A DNA stretch of 64,000 nucleotides from an uncultured Spirochaetia bacterium (GCA_937125225.1 CAKZLE010000006.1:186001-250000); one strand, 5' to 3'. Positions 42,464 through 52,460 are shown, counted from the first letter of the stretch. Made by a program: numbers and translations. Notes: a model not told the origin generated them from the letters alone.

Positions 42464-43036
42464 CTACTCTTTGACATCCCTCACTAGACCTCGCCAACGT
42501 AAATAGAAGGCAAGAGCTGACATCATGATGCCGTTGTTGTAGTATCCCGTACCCATTGAATGGATAATTTCATTGATCGGCACCAGCTCGATATCGATCA
42601 TCTCATGTTCATCAAGCTGCTGCTGTTGTATATATTCCAACCCTTCAGCAACATAATAGGTTACAGTATTCGTTAAAAAAGCCGGGTTTGGTGAAACAGA
42701 CCCGATCTTGATCAATCGGGAAGGCCGGCAACCGGTCTCCTCAAGGAGTTCACGATATGCCGCGACTTTTGGTAGTTCACCCTTCTCTACAGTCCCTGCA
42801 GGGAACTCTAGAGTCAGGGTCTCACTACCATGTCGGTATTGACGAACCATCAGAAAACATAGGTGACCTAACTGATCTCTGAGGATCGGTAGGACAGTGA
42901 TCCAATCAGGAGCCTCTATCTGGATGAAAGAACCTTTCTTCCCATCTTGAGTCACGCTTTTGGTCTCATAAATATCAAAGATCCTACAATCCTTGATCTT
43001 CTCTCTTTCAAGGGTCTCCCATGTCAGATGTTTCAT
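42464..43036 (-). CDS. Nudix hydrolase, ADP-ribose pyrophosphatase type
   Basis: 190 residues. The Nudix box is GTVEKGELPKVAAYRELLEETG (key residues G, E, REL.EE.G); VRQYRHGSETLTLEFPAG before it is the ADP-sugar hydrolase pattern. It splits ADP-ribose or similar nucleotide sugars to AMP and a sugar phosphate. ATG is 12 bases after the Mrp-type gene stop with AGGAAG upstream. The SIMPL lipoprotein ribosome binding site lies just past its stop, so the three genes Mrp-Nudix-SIMPL form one transcript. Confidence 0.9.
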   Translation of the reverse strand: MKHLTWETLEREKIKDCRIFDIYETKSVTQDGKKGSFIQIEAPDWITVLPILRDQLGHLCFLMVRQYRHGSETLTLEFPAGTVEKGELPKVAAYRELLEETGCRPSRLIKIGSVSPNPAFLTNTVTYYVAEGLEYIQQQQLDEHEMIDIELVPINEIIHSMGTGYYNNGIMMSALAFYLRWRGLVRDVKE

Positions 43037-43048
43037 GTCTTCTTCCTA

Positions 43049-43882
43049 TTATTTACTGCTGGCAAGGGTATTATCAATTTTATCTACAATAGCACTGATC
43101 GCCTTAGAACAAGCACTATCAGGTGCAGTAGTGACATATGAGACACCCTTGTCTTCAGCCTGCATGAGACCTGGATCTATTGGGATTCTGCCCAAGAAAG
43201 GTGCATCCATATCTTTTGCGGCAGCTTCACCACCACCTTTACCAAAGATATCTACTGTCTCACCACAATGAGGACAGACATATCCACTCATATTCTCAAT
43301 GACTCCGAGAAGCGCTACTTTAATCTGTCGAGAGAAATTGATACTCTTTCGTGAATCCAGGATCGACACCTCTTGTGGTGTTGTCACTACAACACTACCA
43401 GTCAACTCCGGGATCATCTGACATACAGTCAGAGGCTCATCACCAGTCCCTGGAGGTGAGTCTATGATAAGGTAATCCAGTTTTCCCCAGTTCACATCAG
43501 CTAGAAACTGTTTGATAACACTGATCTTAAGAGGCCCTCTCCAAATGATCGGTGTATCATCACCGTTCCCTGTGAATGCAAGGCTGACAGCTTTGAGATT
43601 AGGTGTCACTTCGAAAGGTTCGATAGTATTCTCATCATGAGAGTACATCTTCTCACCCTGTACTCCGAGCATTTTAGCGACATTAGGCCCGTGGATATCT
43701 GTATCAAGAATACCGACCTTATAGCCTTTGTTTGCCAGTGACATGGCAAGATTGACAGATACAGTAGTCTTTCCTACTCCACCTTTTCCACTCATGACGA
43801 GTATCTTGTATTTGATCTCCGACATCCTTTCCTGTAATCGTTTATTCTGAGCCTCTAACTCTTCACCTTGTAGACTGTGCAT
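43049..43882 (-). CDS. Mrp/NBP35-family iron-sulfur carrier ATPase
   Basis: 277 residues. The deviant Walker A is ILVMSGKGGVGKTTVSVNLA; ILDTDIHGPNVAKMLG and IIDSPPGTGDEPLTVCQ follow. The C-terminal CPHC (in YVCPHCGETVDIFGKGGGE) is the bridging 4Fe-4S site shared by two subunits, so it should carry clusters to apoproteins. It lacks the N-terminal DUF59 domain of some Mrp forms. Clients could include the many iron-sulfur proteins here (PFOR, NrdG, Nqr, polyferredoxin). First gene of a three-gene operon. Confidence 0.92.
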   Translation of the reverse strand: MHSLQGEELEAQNKRLQERMSEIKYKILVMSGKGGVGKTTVSVNLAMSLANKGYKVGILDTDIHGPNVAKMLGVQGEKMYSHDENTIEPFEVTPNLKAVSLAFTGNGDDTPIIWRGPLKISVIKQFLADVNWGKLDYLIIDSPPGTGDEPLTVCQMIPELTGSVVVTTPQEVSILDSRKSINFSRQIKVALLGVIENMSGYVCPHCGETVDIFGKGGGEAAAKDMDAPFLGRIPIDPGLMQAEDKGVSYVTTAPDSACSKAISAIVDKIDNTLASSK

Positions 43883-44104
43883 GAACTATTCTCCTACTAC
43901 GTTGAACTGTATTGTTCCAACGAGTTTAAACTTATTTTTTAGCATCCGCTAATTAATTTCTCTTTTCTCTTCATAAGATAGTAAATAGGAGGACAATGCT
44001 CAATACTTAGTTATTGAATCTCTCAATATTTATCGATTTGTTCTAAAACAAGATTCTTAATAAGGTAACATAACTTTTTCTACATACCTCTATAATGGTT
44101 TTTG

Positions 44105-44113
44105 TGTTATAAT
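44105..44113 (+). promoter_or_regulatory. Extended -10 promoter of the WYL regulator gene
   Basis: TGTTATAAT (TG-n-TATAAT) at 44105-44113, 56 bases before the ATG. No good -35 hexamer stands 17 bases upstream, as is usual for extended -10 promoters. Confidence 0.6.
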
Positions 44114-44168
44114 CGAGTGAACTAGTGCAATTTGTTGCAGAATTAATTGAAGCAGGGAACGTGAAGAT

Positions 44169-45131
44169 ATGAAAGGTGAACGATTGATGCAGTTAGAGCT
44201 TCTACTACTCTCCCATCCTGAAGGAATGAGAAGAGCAGAGATCGCTCGTAGGCTAGGTGTACACAGATCTACCATTGGACGTTATATCGAGGAGCTTAAG
44301 AAACATACAGATGTTTATGAAGATAAGTTCCTCATCAAGATCGAAACTAAAGAAGAGATCGACGTGATGAAACTCAGTGTGTATGAATCACTTGCGCTCA
44401 ATCTCTCTGCTGAGATGCTCGCAAAGTATGAACCGATGCAGACTCCTCACCTTGCCTCAGGGCTGAGGAAGATAGCCGGGAATATGAGGACCTATGCTCC
44501 CCATGTCAGTAATAATATTGATGCGGTCGCTGAGCAGATAGAGACCAATACCGAAAAACCTCATCCTAGTTTTACCGATACTCTAGAAGTGATCATAGAT
44601 TCATGGGTTTCTGGAAAGATGCTCAGGATCAGACATAGTGTCAATGAGAATGAGGTTCATGAGACTGAGTTCGCACCCTATTTCATCGGATATCGTGAAA
44701 GCAACTCTGGAAGAAGGCCTATCAGTGTCACTGGTCGATTAAGGCATACATCAGAGATCGAGACCATCGATATTCATAATATTGAAGTTGCCGAGATCCT
44801 GGATGAGACCTATACGATCCCTGACAACCTGAGACCATTCAGGAAGCCCATCACGGGCGAACGTTATAGTGGAATTGACATGATTCCTTTGAAATTGAGA
44901 CTGAAGGAACGATCAGCCCTCAATTCATTCTCCTCTATCTATTATGACCGATTAGAGACCTATACGGATTCTGACGGGGTTCTCTATTGTGAAGTGAATG
45001 CTGAAAATTCTATCGAGCTCATACTACGTCTTGTACAGTGTGGTAACTCAGTAGAGATTGTAGAACCGGCTACATTCAGAAATTACTTCATATCCTATCT
45101 ACATGATATTTTAGACATTTACACTGAATAA
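44169..45131 (+). CDS. WYL-domain transcriptional regulator
   Basis: 320 residues. Residues about 1-60 are a helix-turn-helix (MQLELLLLSHPEGMRRAEIARRLGVHRSTIGRYIEELK); the remainder is a WYL-type ligand-binding region (MLRIRHSVNENEVHETEFAPYFIGYRESNSGRRPISV, then TYTIPDNLRPF). WYL proteins sense nucleotides or stress ligands. It lies 75 bases upstream of the rubrerythrin operon in the same direction, so it may control that operon; equally it may be independent. Ligand unknown. Confidence 0.85.
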   Translation: MKGERLMQLELLLLSHPEGMRRAEIARRLGVHRSTIGRYIEELKKHTDVYEDKFLIKIETKEEIDVMKLSVYESLALNLSAEMLAKYEPMQTPHLASGLRKIAGNMRTYAPHVSNNIDAVAEQIETNTEKPHPSFTDTLEVIIDSWVSGKMLRIRHSVNENEVHETEFAPYFIGYRESNSGRRPISVTGRLRHTSEIETIDIHNIEVAEILDETYTIPDNLRPFRKPITGERYSGIDMIPLKLRLKERSALNSFSSIYYDRLETYTDSDGVLYCEVNAENSIELILRLVQCGNSVEIVEPATFRNYFISYLHDILDIYTE

Positions 45132-45132
45132 A

Positions 45133-45173
45133 TTGATTTTTGAAATCGAAGATAGTATCATTGAATATATAAT
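45133..45173 (+). promoter_or_regulatory. Candidate promoter region of the oxygen-defence operon
   Basis: TTGATT (45133-45138), 17-base spacer, TATCAT (45156-45161). A perfect TATAAT at 45168-45173 lacks a well-placed -35. Either could start the rubrerythrin transcript. No PerR-type palindrome is seen. Confidence 0.4.
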
Positions 45174-45205
45174 AGTAATCTCATTTTATAAGGAGAAACA
45201 GATAA

Positions 45206-45781
45206 GTGAAAAGTATTAAAGGAACTAAGACAGAACAGAATCTTCTTAAATCGTTCGCTGGTGAATCACAAGCTAGAAACAGATATACATATTTTTCTAG
45301 TGTAGCCAAGAAAGAGGGGTATATCCAAATTTCTCAGATCTTTGCAGAAACTGCTGACCAAGAAAAAGAGCATGCAAAACGTTTCTTTAAATTCCTTGAA
45401 GGGGGACCTCTTGAGATCACGGCAACCTATCCTGCAGGAATGATCGGTACCACAGAAGAGAATCTAGCAGAATCAGCTGCTGGAGAGAATGAGGAATGGA
45501 CAGAACTCTATCCGGAATTCGCTAAGACCGCAGAAGAGGAAGGTTTCCCCATTATTGCAGCAGTGTATAGGGCCGTCTGTGTAGCAGAGAAACGACACGA
45601 AGAAAGATATAAGAATCTTCTAAGAAAGGTAAAAGATGGTTCTTCTTTTAAACAGGGACAACCAGTTGTATGGAGATGTCTCAATTGTGGATACATCTAT
45701 GAAGGTGCAGAAGCTCCAAAAAAATGTCCTGCTTGTGATCATCCACAGTCCTATTTTGAAGTTTTTCACGAAGTCGTATAA
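45206..45781 (+). CDS. rbr: Rubrerythrin
   Basis: Reduces hydrogen peroxide to water with electrons from rubredoxin. Residues 1-145 are the diiron four-helix bundle ([63 protein letters not shown]) and 155-191 the rubredoxin-like Fe(Cys)4 domain ([20 protein letters not shown]). The start is GTG, with AAGGAG upstream, and the family N terminus [13 protein letters not shown] fits. First of five cluster genes for oxygen and peroxide removal. Confidence 0.96.
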   Translation: MKSIKGTKTEQNLLKSFAGESQARNRYTYFSSVAKKEGYIQISQIFAETADQEKEHAKRFFKFLEGGPLEITATYPAGMIGTTEENLAESAAGENEEWTELYPEFAKTAEEEGFPIIAAVYRAVCVAEKRHEERYKNLLRKVKDGSSFKQGQPVVWRCLNCGYIYEGAEAPKKCPACDHPQSYFEVFHEVV

Positions 45782-45846
45782 AAAACTGGATGATTTAAGA
45801 ATCTTTCAGTATCTTAAGATGTATACCTAGTATACGGAGGTAGTTT

Positions 45847-46233
45847 ATGGCAATTGCAGTAAAAGAAGGAATCTATATCTGTTCTTTATGTGGGAATATG
45901 GTGGAGATGATCAAAGTTGGCGGAGGGGAGTTGGTTTGCTGCGGGCAACCAATGGAACTTCTTGAAGAAAAGAGCGCAGATTCTTCTACAGAGAAGCATG
46001 TACCGGTGATAGAGAAAGTCGAAGGTGGATTTAGAGTATACGTAGGATCCACTCTTCACCCTATGACAGATGCACACTTTATCCAGTGGATAGAACTGCT
46101 TGTCGGAGATGTCTCATATAAAGCATTCTTGAAACCAGGAGATGTTCCAGAAGCATTCTTCTGTATAGATGCAGATATAAAAGACGTTTCTGCCCGTGAA
46201 TATTGTAATTTACACGGTTTATGGAAGGGATAA
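45847..46233 (+). CDS. dfx: Desulfoferrodoxin, superoxide reductase (2Fe-SOR)
   Basis: Reduces superoxide to hydrogen peroxide without making oxygen. 128 residues: the desulforedoxin-like centre I ligands are YICSLCGN and VCCGQP; centre II ligands are [24 protein letters not shown] and YCNLHGLW. All cysteines and histidines are present. GGAGG lies upstream. Its product peroxide is the substrate of the rubrerythrin encoded just before. Confidence 0.96.
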   Translation: MAIAVKEGIYICSLCGNMVEMIKVGGGELVCCGQPMELLEEKSADSSTEKHVPVIEKVEGGFRVYVGSTLHPMTDAHFIQWIELLVGDVSYKAFLKPGDVPEAFFCIDADIKDVSAREYCNLHGLWKG

Positions 46234-46236
46234 TTA

Positions 46237-46746
46237 ATGAAGATTAAACAAGAGATGCTAGATGCTTTGAATGAACAGTTCGCTAAAGAACGGAACTCTG
46301 CCTATCTATATGAAGCTATGGCATCAGATTCTATTTTCAAAAACAGAAAAGGGATCGGAGCTTGGTTCACCAGGCAAGCACAAGAAGAATTGATCCATGC
46401 AGAGAAGATCTATGGCTTTATCCTTGAAAGAGGTGGTAAACCAGTCTTCTCTCAACTTGATAAGCCCCAAGCAAGTTGGGACTCATTACGAGAAGTCTTC
46501 GAAGCCACTCTAGAACATGAACGGTTCATCTCAGATTCGATCATCACTCTAGTGAAAAAAGCAAAAGAACTTGATGATACACCAACAGAGTTATTCTTAA
46601 GTTGGTTTGTGACAGAACAGGTCGAAGAAGAATCTTCTGTTGAAGAGATCTTGGTCAAGCTTGACCAGATAGGTGATGATAATCGTGGTATCTATATGTT
46701 AGATAAAGAGCTTGGAGCTCAAAATAATACAACTGAAGGAGAATAA
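46237..46746 (+). CDS. ftn: Ferritin
   Basis: Stores iron and removes free Fe(II). 169 residues, non-haem ferritin: [38 protein letters not shown] and [17 protein letters not shown] hold the diiron ferroxidase Glu/His ligands ([19 protein letters not shown]). It starts three bases after the superoxide reductase stop, so iron storage and superoxide removal are coupled, limiting Fenton chemistry. Confidence 0.94.
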   Translation: MKIKQEMLDALNEQFAKERNSAYLYEAMASDSIFKNRKGIGAWFTRQAQEELIHAEKIYGFILERGGKPVFSQLDKPQASWDSLREVFEATLEHERFISDSIITLVKKAKELDDTPTELFLSWFVTEQVEEESSVEEILVKLDQIGDDNRGIYMLDKELGAQNNTTEGE

Positions 46747-46748
46747 AA

Positions 46749-46910
46749 ATGAAAAAATATGTTTGTGATTTATGTGGTTATATCTATGATCCTGCTGAGG
46801 GAGACCCTGATAATGATGTTGCAGCAGGAACAGCCTTTGCTGATGTACCTGAAGATTGGACCTGTCCACTCTGTGGGGCTTCAAAAGATGATTTCTCATT
46901 AGAAGACTAA
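46749..46910 (+). CDS. Rubredoxin
   Basis: 53 residues with both Fe(Cys)4 loops, [12 protein letters not shown] and [14 protein letters not shown], and the usual PxxD and aromatic core. It begins two bases after the ferritin stop. It is the likely electron carrier for the superoxide reductase and rubrerythrin in the same operon; the reductase that feeds it from NADH is not in the window. A terminator follows. Confidence 0.97.
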   Translation: MKKYVCDLCGYIYDPAEGDPDNDVAAGTAFADVPEDWTCPLCGASKDDFSLED

Positions 46911-46932
46911 TCAGATATCTGATTATTAATAC

Positions 46933-46961
46933 AAAGGCCTGTCAATCAGGCCTTTTTTTTA
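46933..46961 (+). terminator. Terminator after rubredoxin
   Basis: AAAGGCCTG and CAGGCCTTT around a five-base loop, then eight T. The nitroreductase gene beyond it may be read through or have its own start. Confidence 0.9.
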
Positions 46962-46977
46962 TGTAAGGAGGATAAAC

Positions 46978-47766
46978 ATGGATTACCCAAATGATACTAT
47001 ACAGGTTCTGATGGAACGAAGATCGCTCAGAGCCTACAAAAAGGAACCAATAGCGACTGAACATAAACAGATCATATCGGAGGCTACACGAAGAGCAGCA
47101 ACTGCAGGTAATATGATGCTTTATTCTGTTTTAGATATTCAGGACCAGGTATTGAAAGACCGTCTTGCTATCCTTTGTGATGATCAGCCAATGATAGCAA
47201 AAGCTCCTATGGTCTGGCTCTTCTTGGCAGATTACCAGAAGTGGGAAGACTATTTCGTAAGTTCGGGAGCTGTAAAAAAGGGAGAAAAAGAAGGAATACC
47301 TCATCGAGAACTCGGCAAAGGAGATGCTCTACTCTCAGTATGTGATGCACTCATTGCTGCGCAAAGTGCTGTGACGGCGGCAGACTCTCTGCATATAGGG
47401 TCCTGTTACATTGGAGATATTCTAGAGAACTATGAAGAGGTTCAGAAGTTGTTATCTCTACCTGATCATGTTCTCCCGATCACTATGTTATGCTTTGGCT
47501 ATCCGGTTGGAGAATGGAAGACAGGTATCTCAAAGATCTTACGTCATTCACATGAGGATATCTTTCATGTAGATACCTATCAAAGAAAGAACGGTTCTCA
47601 GCTTGAAAAGATGTTCGAAGAACACAACAACTCCTATAAAAAGAGTGGAAGACTCTCAGAAGAGACTCCTGATGCGGCTCATTTCTACTATTTCAAGAAA
47701 CACACCAGTGATTTCATGGCAGAGATGAACAGATCAGCTACTGAGATGCTCAAGAACTGGAAATAA
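46978..47766 (+). CDS. Nitroreductase-family flavoprotein, NfsA-like
   Basis: 262 residues of the FMN nitroreductase family: ERRSLRAYKKEPI (FMN phosphate contact), RRAATAGNMMLYSV, ADSLHIGSCYIGDILEN and MLCFGYPVGEW. The long C-terminal region after residue 190 fits the NfsA/FRase I subgroup. It reduces quinones, nitro compounds or flavins with NAD(P)H. It has GGAGG upstream and lies 67 bases after rubredoxin, past a terminator, so it may be transcribed separately or as a low-level extension of the oxygen-defence operon. Substrate unknown. Confidence 0.87.
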   Translation: MDYPNDTIQVLMERRSLRAYKKEPIATEHKQIISEATRRAATAGNMMLYSVLDIQDQVLKDRLAILCDDQPMIAKAPMVWLFLADYQKWEDYFVSSGAVKKGEKEGIPHRELGKGDALLSVCDALIAAQSAVTAADSLHIGSCYIGDILENYEEVQKLLSLPDHVLPITMLCFGYPVGEWKTGISKILRHSHEDIFHVDTYQRKNGSQLEKMFEEHNNSYKKSGRLSEETPDAAHFYYFKKHTSDFMAEMNRSATEMLKNWK

Positions 47767-47803
47767 AAAAGAATCCCCTGTCCGGTAATCCGAACAGGGG
47801 ATG
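47764..47803 (-). terminator. Terminator of nifJ
   Basis: AATCCCCTGTCCGG and CCGAACAGGGGATG form a long GC-rich stem; on the minus strand it is followed by TTCTTTTTTATTT. It lies 30 bases beyond the nifJ stop and also blocks the convergent nitroreductase. Confidence 0.88.
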
Positions 47804-47832
47804 ATATCTTCACATCATAATGATGCGATCAA

Positions 47833-50800
47833 TTACATAATTTCGCCCATCTCTTTGTAGAACTTCATTCTCTTCTTAGCGTCATCTTCAGCCTTCTGGA
47901 ATAGTTCCTCAGCATGTTCTGGGTTTGTCTTGTAGAGAGCTGTATATCGTCTCTCACCCTTGATGAATTCCTGGTAATCAGCTGTTGGGTCTTTTGTGTC
48001 CCAAGAGAATTTCTTACCATCTTCAAGTTCTGGGTTGAATCTATATAGTGGCCAGTAACCAGCTTCTACGGCTCTCTTCATCTCAACCTGTGAGTATCTC
48101 ATATCGATACCGTGGTTGATACATGGAGCATAACAGAAGATAATTGAAGGTCCCTTATAGTTCACTGCTTCCATAAGTGCTTTCTGTGCATGGTTTCTAT
48201 TAGCACCGAGAGCGATCGAAGCAACATATACATGACCATAGCTCATACACATGAATCCCATGTTCTTCTTACCAAGCTGCTTACCAGCATTAGCGAATTT
48301 AGCTACAGCACCGATTGGAGTAGCTTTTGAAGCCTGTCCACCAGTGTTTGAATATACTTCTGTATCTACAACGAGGATGTTCACATCTCGACCTGAAGCA
48401 ACAACATGGTCAACACCGGAGTATCCGATATCATATGCCCATCCGTCACCACCGAAGATCCAGACTTTCTTATCTACGAAGTAGTCTTTTAGTTCGTTGA
48501 TCTTAGCAACAATCTCTTTTGCTTCACCTTCCGCACTGATAAGTGCAGTATCGATGACTTCAGCTACAGCTTTCTGTGCTGTGATAGCCTCTTCAGTAAC
48601 TTCGTCCCAAAGTTCTAATGAAGCTTTGAGAGCTGCTGTCAACTCTTCGGTAGTTCCCATCTCTAGGATAGTCTCTACCTTTTTCTTCAACAATACTCTG
48701 TTACTGTCTACTGCAAGTCTCATTCCGAATCCATATTCAGCGTTATCTTCGAATAGTGAGTTCCCCCAAGCAGGTCCTCTACCATCGTCTCGTTTACAAT
48801 ATGGAATTGTTGGGAAAGTTCCACCGTAGATCGATGAACAACCAGTCGCATTAGCAACGATCATGTTCTCTCCACAGATCTGTGATACCAGTTTGACATA
48901 TGGTGTCTCACCACAACCCGCACAAGCTCCTGAGAACTCGAAGAGAGGTGTCTTGAACTGCATTCCCTTGACGGTAGATTCTTTTATACCATCAAGAACA
49001 TTATGAGGTAGAGCGTCAAAGAATGTCGCATTCTCGATCTCACCCTTTTCTTTCTCAACTTCTAATGTACTGAACTGTAGTGATTTGACCTTAGTAGGAC
49101 AGGTCTCAATACAAACTCCACAACCCTGACAGTCTTCAGTATAAACCTGAATCTTGAACAGAAGGCCTTTGTCATTCTTAGTCTTGGATACTAAAGTATT
49201 GAAAGATTCTGGTGCATCATTCTCAAGCTCTTTTGGATCGATCTGTTTAGCTCGAATAGCAGCATGAGGACAAGACTGTACACACTGGTTACACTGGATA
49301 CAGGTATCAGCGATCCAGAATGGTACTCTTGATGCAACACCACGTTTCTCGAGTTTGGTGGTTCCCAAAGGAAGTGTTCCATCATAAGACATCTTAGAAA
49401 CTGGGATGTCATCACCCTTAAGGTGCATGATTGGTTGGATGATATCCTGTGCAAAGGCCTCAGCGTCATCCTTGATCAGTTTGACAGGTACATATGCTGC
49501 ACCGACTTCACTAGGTACTACAACCTCTTCTAAGGCAGCAGCAGCTGAATCAACAGCAGCCCAATTCATCTTGATAATATCTTCACCCTTCTTCTCGAAG
49601 GTCTTCTTGATCGCGTCTTTGATCAACTGAATAGCTTCTACTTCAGGAAGAACACCTGAGATCTTGAAGAAAGCAGCCTGCATGACTGTGTTGATCCTTG
49701 TTCCAAGTCCAACAGCTTCAGCGATCTTAAGGGCATTGATGTTGTAGAATTTAATCTTTCGATCGATTATGATCTGCTGATCTTCCGCTGTCAGGTGAGT
49801 GAATACCTCATCTGTAGGGATCTCAGAGTTAAGGAGGAATACCCCATTCTCTTTGAGAGGTCCAAGCATATCATATCGGCCAAGGTAGGCTGAGTTGTGA
49901 CAAGCTACAAAATCAGCACTTGTGATATTCCAGGGCATATTCACTGAACTCTTTCCGAATCGGAGGTGAGAAGTGGTGATACCACCAGATTTCTTCGAGT
50001 CATATACGAAGTAAGCCTGAGCATTAAGATCTGTGTTTCCACCTATGATCTTAATAGAGTTCTTGTTAGCACCTACAGTACCATCTGAACCGAGACCCCA
50101 GAACATGCATGCTTTGACATCTGCTGGAGCTACATTGATCTCTTCGTTCAATGTGATTGACTTGAAAGTCACGTCATCATTGATTCCGACTGTGAAGCCA
50201 TGGAAAGCTTCGCCTTCCATATGATCATAAACAGCCTTAACATGTGAAGGAGTGAATTCCTTACTTGATAATCCGTATCTACCACCGATGACTTTGATAT
50301 CACTTCTTCCGACGGATGCAAGAGCTGCAACAACATCAAGGAAGAGTGGTTCACCGATTGAACCAGGTTCTTTTGTTCTATCGAGTACAGCGATCTGTTT
50401 AACAGTTGCAGGAATCGCATCAACAAAGTCCTTAACAGAGAAGGGTCGGTATAATCTGATCTTGATAGCTCCGACTTTCTCGCCTCTTTCTGTGAGGTAT
50501 CGAACAGTCTGATCGATCGTATCACATGAAGAACCCATAGAGATGAGAATCTTCTCAGCTTTAGGATCTCCAACATAATCGAACAGGTGGTACTGTCGAC
50601 CTGTGATCTCAGCAACCTTGTTCATATAATCCTGTACGATTGCAGGTACTGCATCATAGTACTTGTTGACTGTCTCTCGACCCTGGAAGTATACATCTGG
50701 GTTCTGGGCAGCGACTTTGACGATTGGCTTCTCTGGTCTCATTCCTCGATCTCTGAATCTTTCGATGTATTCAGGTTCGATCAATGACTTCATATCAGCA

Positions 50801-51366
50801 TAACCGATCTCTTCAACTTTCTGAATCTCATGTGAGGTTCTAAAACCATCAAAGAAACTCAAGAAAGGAACTTGTGTCTTCAAAGTAGCAAGGTGTGCTA
50901 CAAGTGCCATATCCATTGTTTCCTGAATTGATGATGCTGCTGTCATTGCGAAACCTGTGTTTCGAGTAGACATAACATCTGAGTGGTCACCGAAAATAGA
51001 AAGTGATTGTGCTGCTAATGATCTAGCCGACACGTGAAAAACTGTTGGGATCATCTCACCAGCAATCTTATGCATGTTAGGAATCATCAATAATAATCCC
51101 TGAGATGCAGTGAATGTAGTAGTTAAAGCACCACCACTCAACGCTCCGTGAACTGCACCAGCCGCTCCTGCTTCTGATTGCATCTCAATTACATCGACAG
51201 TCTTTCCGAATACATTCTCTCGTCCTGTACTTGACCAAGAGTCAGTATACTCACCCATAGGGGAGGAAGGTGTGATTGGATAAATAGCCGCTACTTCACT
51301 GAATGCATATGCAACGTGCGCAGCCGCGGTATTTCCATCGATGGTAACCATTTTTTTATTACCCAT
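47833..51366 (-). CDS. nifJ: Pyruvate:ferredoxin oxidoreductase
   Basis: Converts pyruvate and CoA to acetyl-CoA, CO2 and reduced ferredoxin. The single-chain 1177-residue form has the N-terminal pyrimidine-binding domain (AFSEVAAIYPITPSSPMGEY), the gamma domain, two 4Fe-4S motifs (CIQCNQCVQSCPHAAIR, CQGCGVCIETCP), the proximal cluster Cys (GACAGCGETPY) and the thiamine pyrophosphate domain (GDGWAYDIGYSGVDHV, VYSNTGGQASKATP). GGAG precedes the ATG. Monocistronic. Central enzyme of an anaerobic fermentation. Confidence 0.97.
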   Translation of the reverse strand: MGNKKMVTIDGNTAAAHVAYAFSEVAAIYPITPSSPMGEYTDSWSSTGRENVFGKTVDVIEMQSEAGAAGAVHGALSGGALTTTFTASQGLLLMIPNMHKIAGEMIPTVFHVSARSLAAQSLSIFGDHSDVMSTRNTGFAMTAASSIQETMDMALVAHLATLKTQVPFLSFFDGFRTSHEIQKVEEIGYADMKSLIEPEYIERFRDRGMRPEKPIVKVAAQNPDVYFQGRETVNKYYDAVPAIVQDYMNKVAEITGRQYHLFDYVGDPKAEKILISMGSSCDTIDQTVRYLTERGEKVGAIKIRLYRPFSVKDFVDAIPATVKQIAVLDRTKEPGSIGEPLFLDVVAALASVGRSDIKVIGGRYGLSSKEFTPSHVKAVYDHMEGEAFHGFTVGINDDVTFKSITLNEEINVAPADVKACMFWGLGSDGTVGANKNSIKIIGGNTDLNAQAYFVYDSKKSGGITTSHLRFGKSSVNMPWNITSADFVACHNSAYLGRYDMLGPLKENGVFLLNSEIPTDEVFTHLTAEDQQIIIDRKIKFYNINALKIAEAVGLGTRINTVMQAAFFKISGVLPEVEAIQLIKDAIKKTFEKKGEDIIKMNWAAVDSAAAALEEVVVPSEVGAAYVPVKLIKDDAEAFAQDIIQPIMHLKGDDIPVSKMSYDGTLPLGTTKLEKRGVASRVPFWIADTCIQCNQCVQSCPHAAIRAKQIDPKELENDAPESFNTLVSKTKNDKGLLFKIQVYTEDCQGCGVCIETCPTKVKSLQFSTLEVEKEKGEIENATFFDALPHNVLDGIKESTVKGMQFKTPLFEFSGACAGCGETPYVKLVSQICGENMIVANATGCSSIYGGTFPTIPYCKRDDGRGPAWGNSLFEDNAEYGFGMRLAVDSNRVLLKKKVETILEMGTTEELTAALKASLELWDEVTEEAITAQKAVAEVIDTALISAEGEAKEIVAKINELKDYFVDKKVWIFGGDGWAYDIGYSGVDHVVASGRDVNILVVDTEVYSNTGGQASKATPIGAVAKFANAGKQLGKKNMGFMCMSYGHVYVASIALGANRNHAQKALMEAVNYKGPSIIFCYAPCINHGIDMRYSQVEMKRAVEAGYWPLYRFNPELEDGKKFSWDTKDPTADYQEFIKGERRYTALYKTNPEHAEELFQKAEDDAKKRMKFYKEMGEIM

Positions 51367-51539
51367 AATGAAACTCCATAGATTTTAGTATATGTGCTGA
51401 AGATATATAGTACAGATCCTTTTTTACCCACTAACCAGAATCTGTCCCAATCAGTTCAGCATGACAAGTATATCGAAACATGAGGCTCTTTACAACCGTC
51501 GGATTTGCAAATTGCCCTATTCTCTTGTATAGTTCTCAT

Positions 51540-52460
51540 ATGAAAGCCGTATTTCCCACGCTCCTTAAAATCATTCTATCTCTTGTACTGGTTCTTCTCA
51601 TTCTTACCGCGCCCTCCCTTTTTGTGAATGAGGGAGAGACAAGATATATGAACCTTCATGCGCCAATCGAGGTCTTAGAGGATTTTTTCACTGAACTGGG
51701 ATCAGAGGATTTCTTCATAGTCATGTTCGGGAAGACTCCAAGAGATCTTCGTAGCTTCATTTTTGAATATACTCTTGTATCTCTGAAACATCTCCTGACG
51801 GGGACAATTATCAGTCTACTGATGGGAATCTCTCTTGGTATCTTGATTGGAGTCAATAAGGGAAGCAGAAGTCTCGGAGGATTATCTCTCATTAGTGCAA
51901 TCCCTGATTTTATTCTGGTAATGCTACTCCAACTGATCTCTGTAATGCTCTTCAGTACCTTCGGTATCCGGATCGGATATATCAACTACTCATCTCAGGA
52001 GGGAATCGCTGTCCTTCCAGTCATTATCATAGTGATCATCTCCATTTCCTACGTGATACGGACCATCTCACTGAAGATGGTAACCATCGCTACTGAAGAC
52101 TACATTCAATATGCAAGAGCAAAAGGATTATCACGTAGGGTGATCATTTTCAGACATATGCTCGTAGCTGTCCTCGACCAGTTCAGGGGTGATGTTATAA
52201 AACTGGTATCCATCAGTATAGGATCCCTGTTCATCGTAGAGAGAATGTTCAATATCCCAGGACTGACTCGGCTCCTTTTCAGCTTTGGTTTTAATCTTCA
52301 ATTCACCTATTCAAGCGGAGTATCTGCCTATTCAGTCAATTTCAGGATCGCTGCAATAGCTATAATCCTGATTGCTTGTGTCTCGAGCTTGACCTATATC
52401 GTCTGTTATTCGATAATTCTTCTCTTGAAAAGGATGTGTGCACATGAAGCTATATTCTAG
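51540..52460 (+). CDS. Peptide-type ABC transporter permease, DppB-like
   Basis: 306 residues with about six membrane segments and the binding-protein-dependent loop YIQYARAKGLSRRVIIFRHML. IFEYTLVSLKHLLTGTIISLLMGISLGI and IPGLTRLLFSF are DppB-like. It differs from the second DppB in the window (56.2 kb). The start at 51540 is a guess by the first plausible signal-anchor; the ribosome binding site is weak. No ATPase or binding protein gene accompanies it, only the next permease; it is convergent with the complete peptide operon. Confidence 0.82.
   Translation: MKAVFPTLLKIILSLVLVLLILTAPSLFVNEGETRYMNLHAPIEVLEDFFTELGSEDFFIVMFGKTPRDLRSFIFEYTLVSLKHLLTGTIISLLMGISLGILIGVNKGSRSLGGLSLISAIPDFILVMLLQLISVMLFSTFGIRIGYINYSSQEGIAVLPVIIIVIISISYVIRTISLKMVTIATEDYIQYARAKGLSRRVIIFRHMLVAVLDQFRGDVIKLVSISIGSLFIVERMFNIPGLTRLLFSFGFNLQFTYSSGVSAYSVNFRIAAIAIILIACVSSLTYIVCYSIILLLKRMCAHEAIF

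Noticed and set aside
52438-52443. GTG at 52438 as start of the second stand-alone permease
   Set aside because: It is possible, but ATG at 52444 has a comparable distance from AGGA and is the stronger initiation codon.
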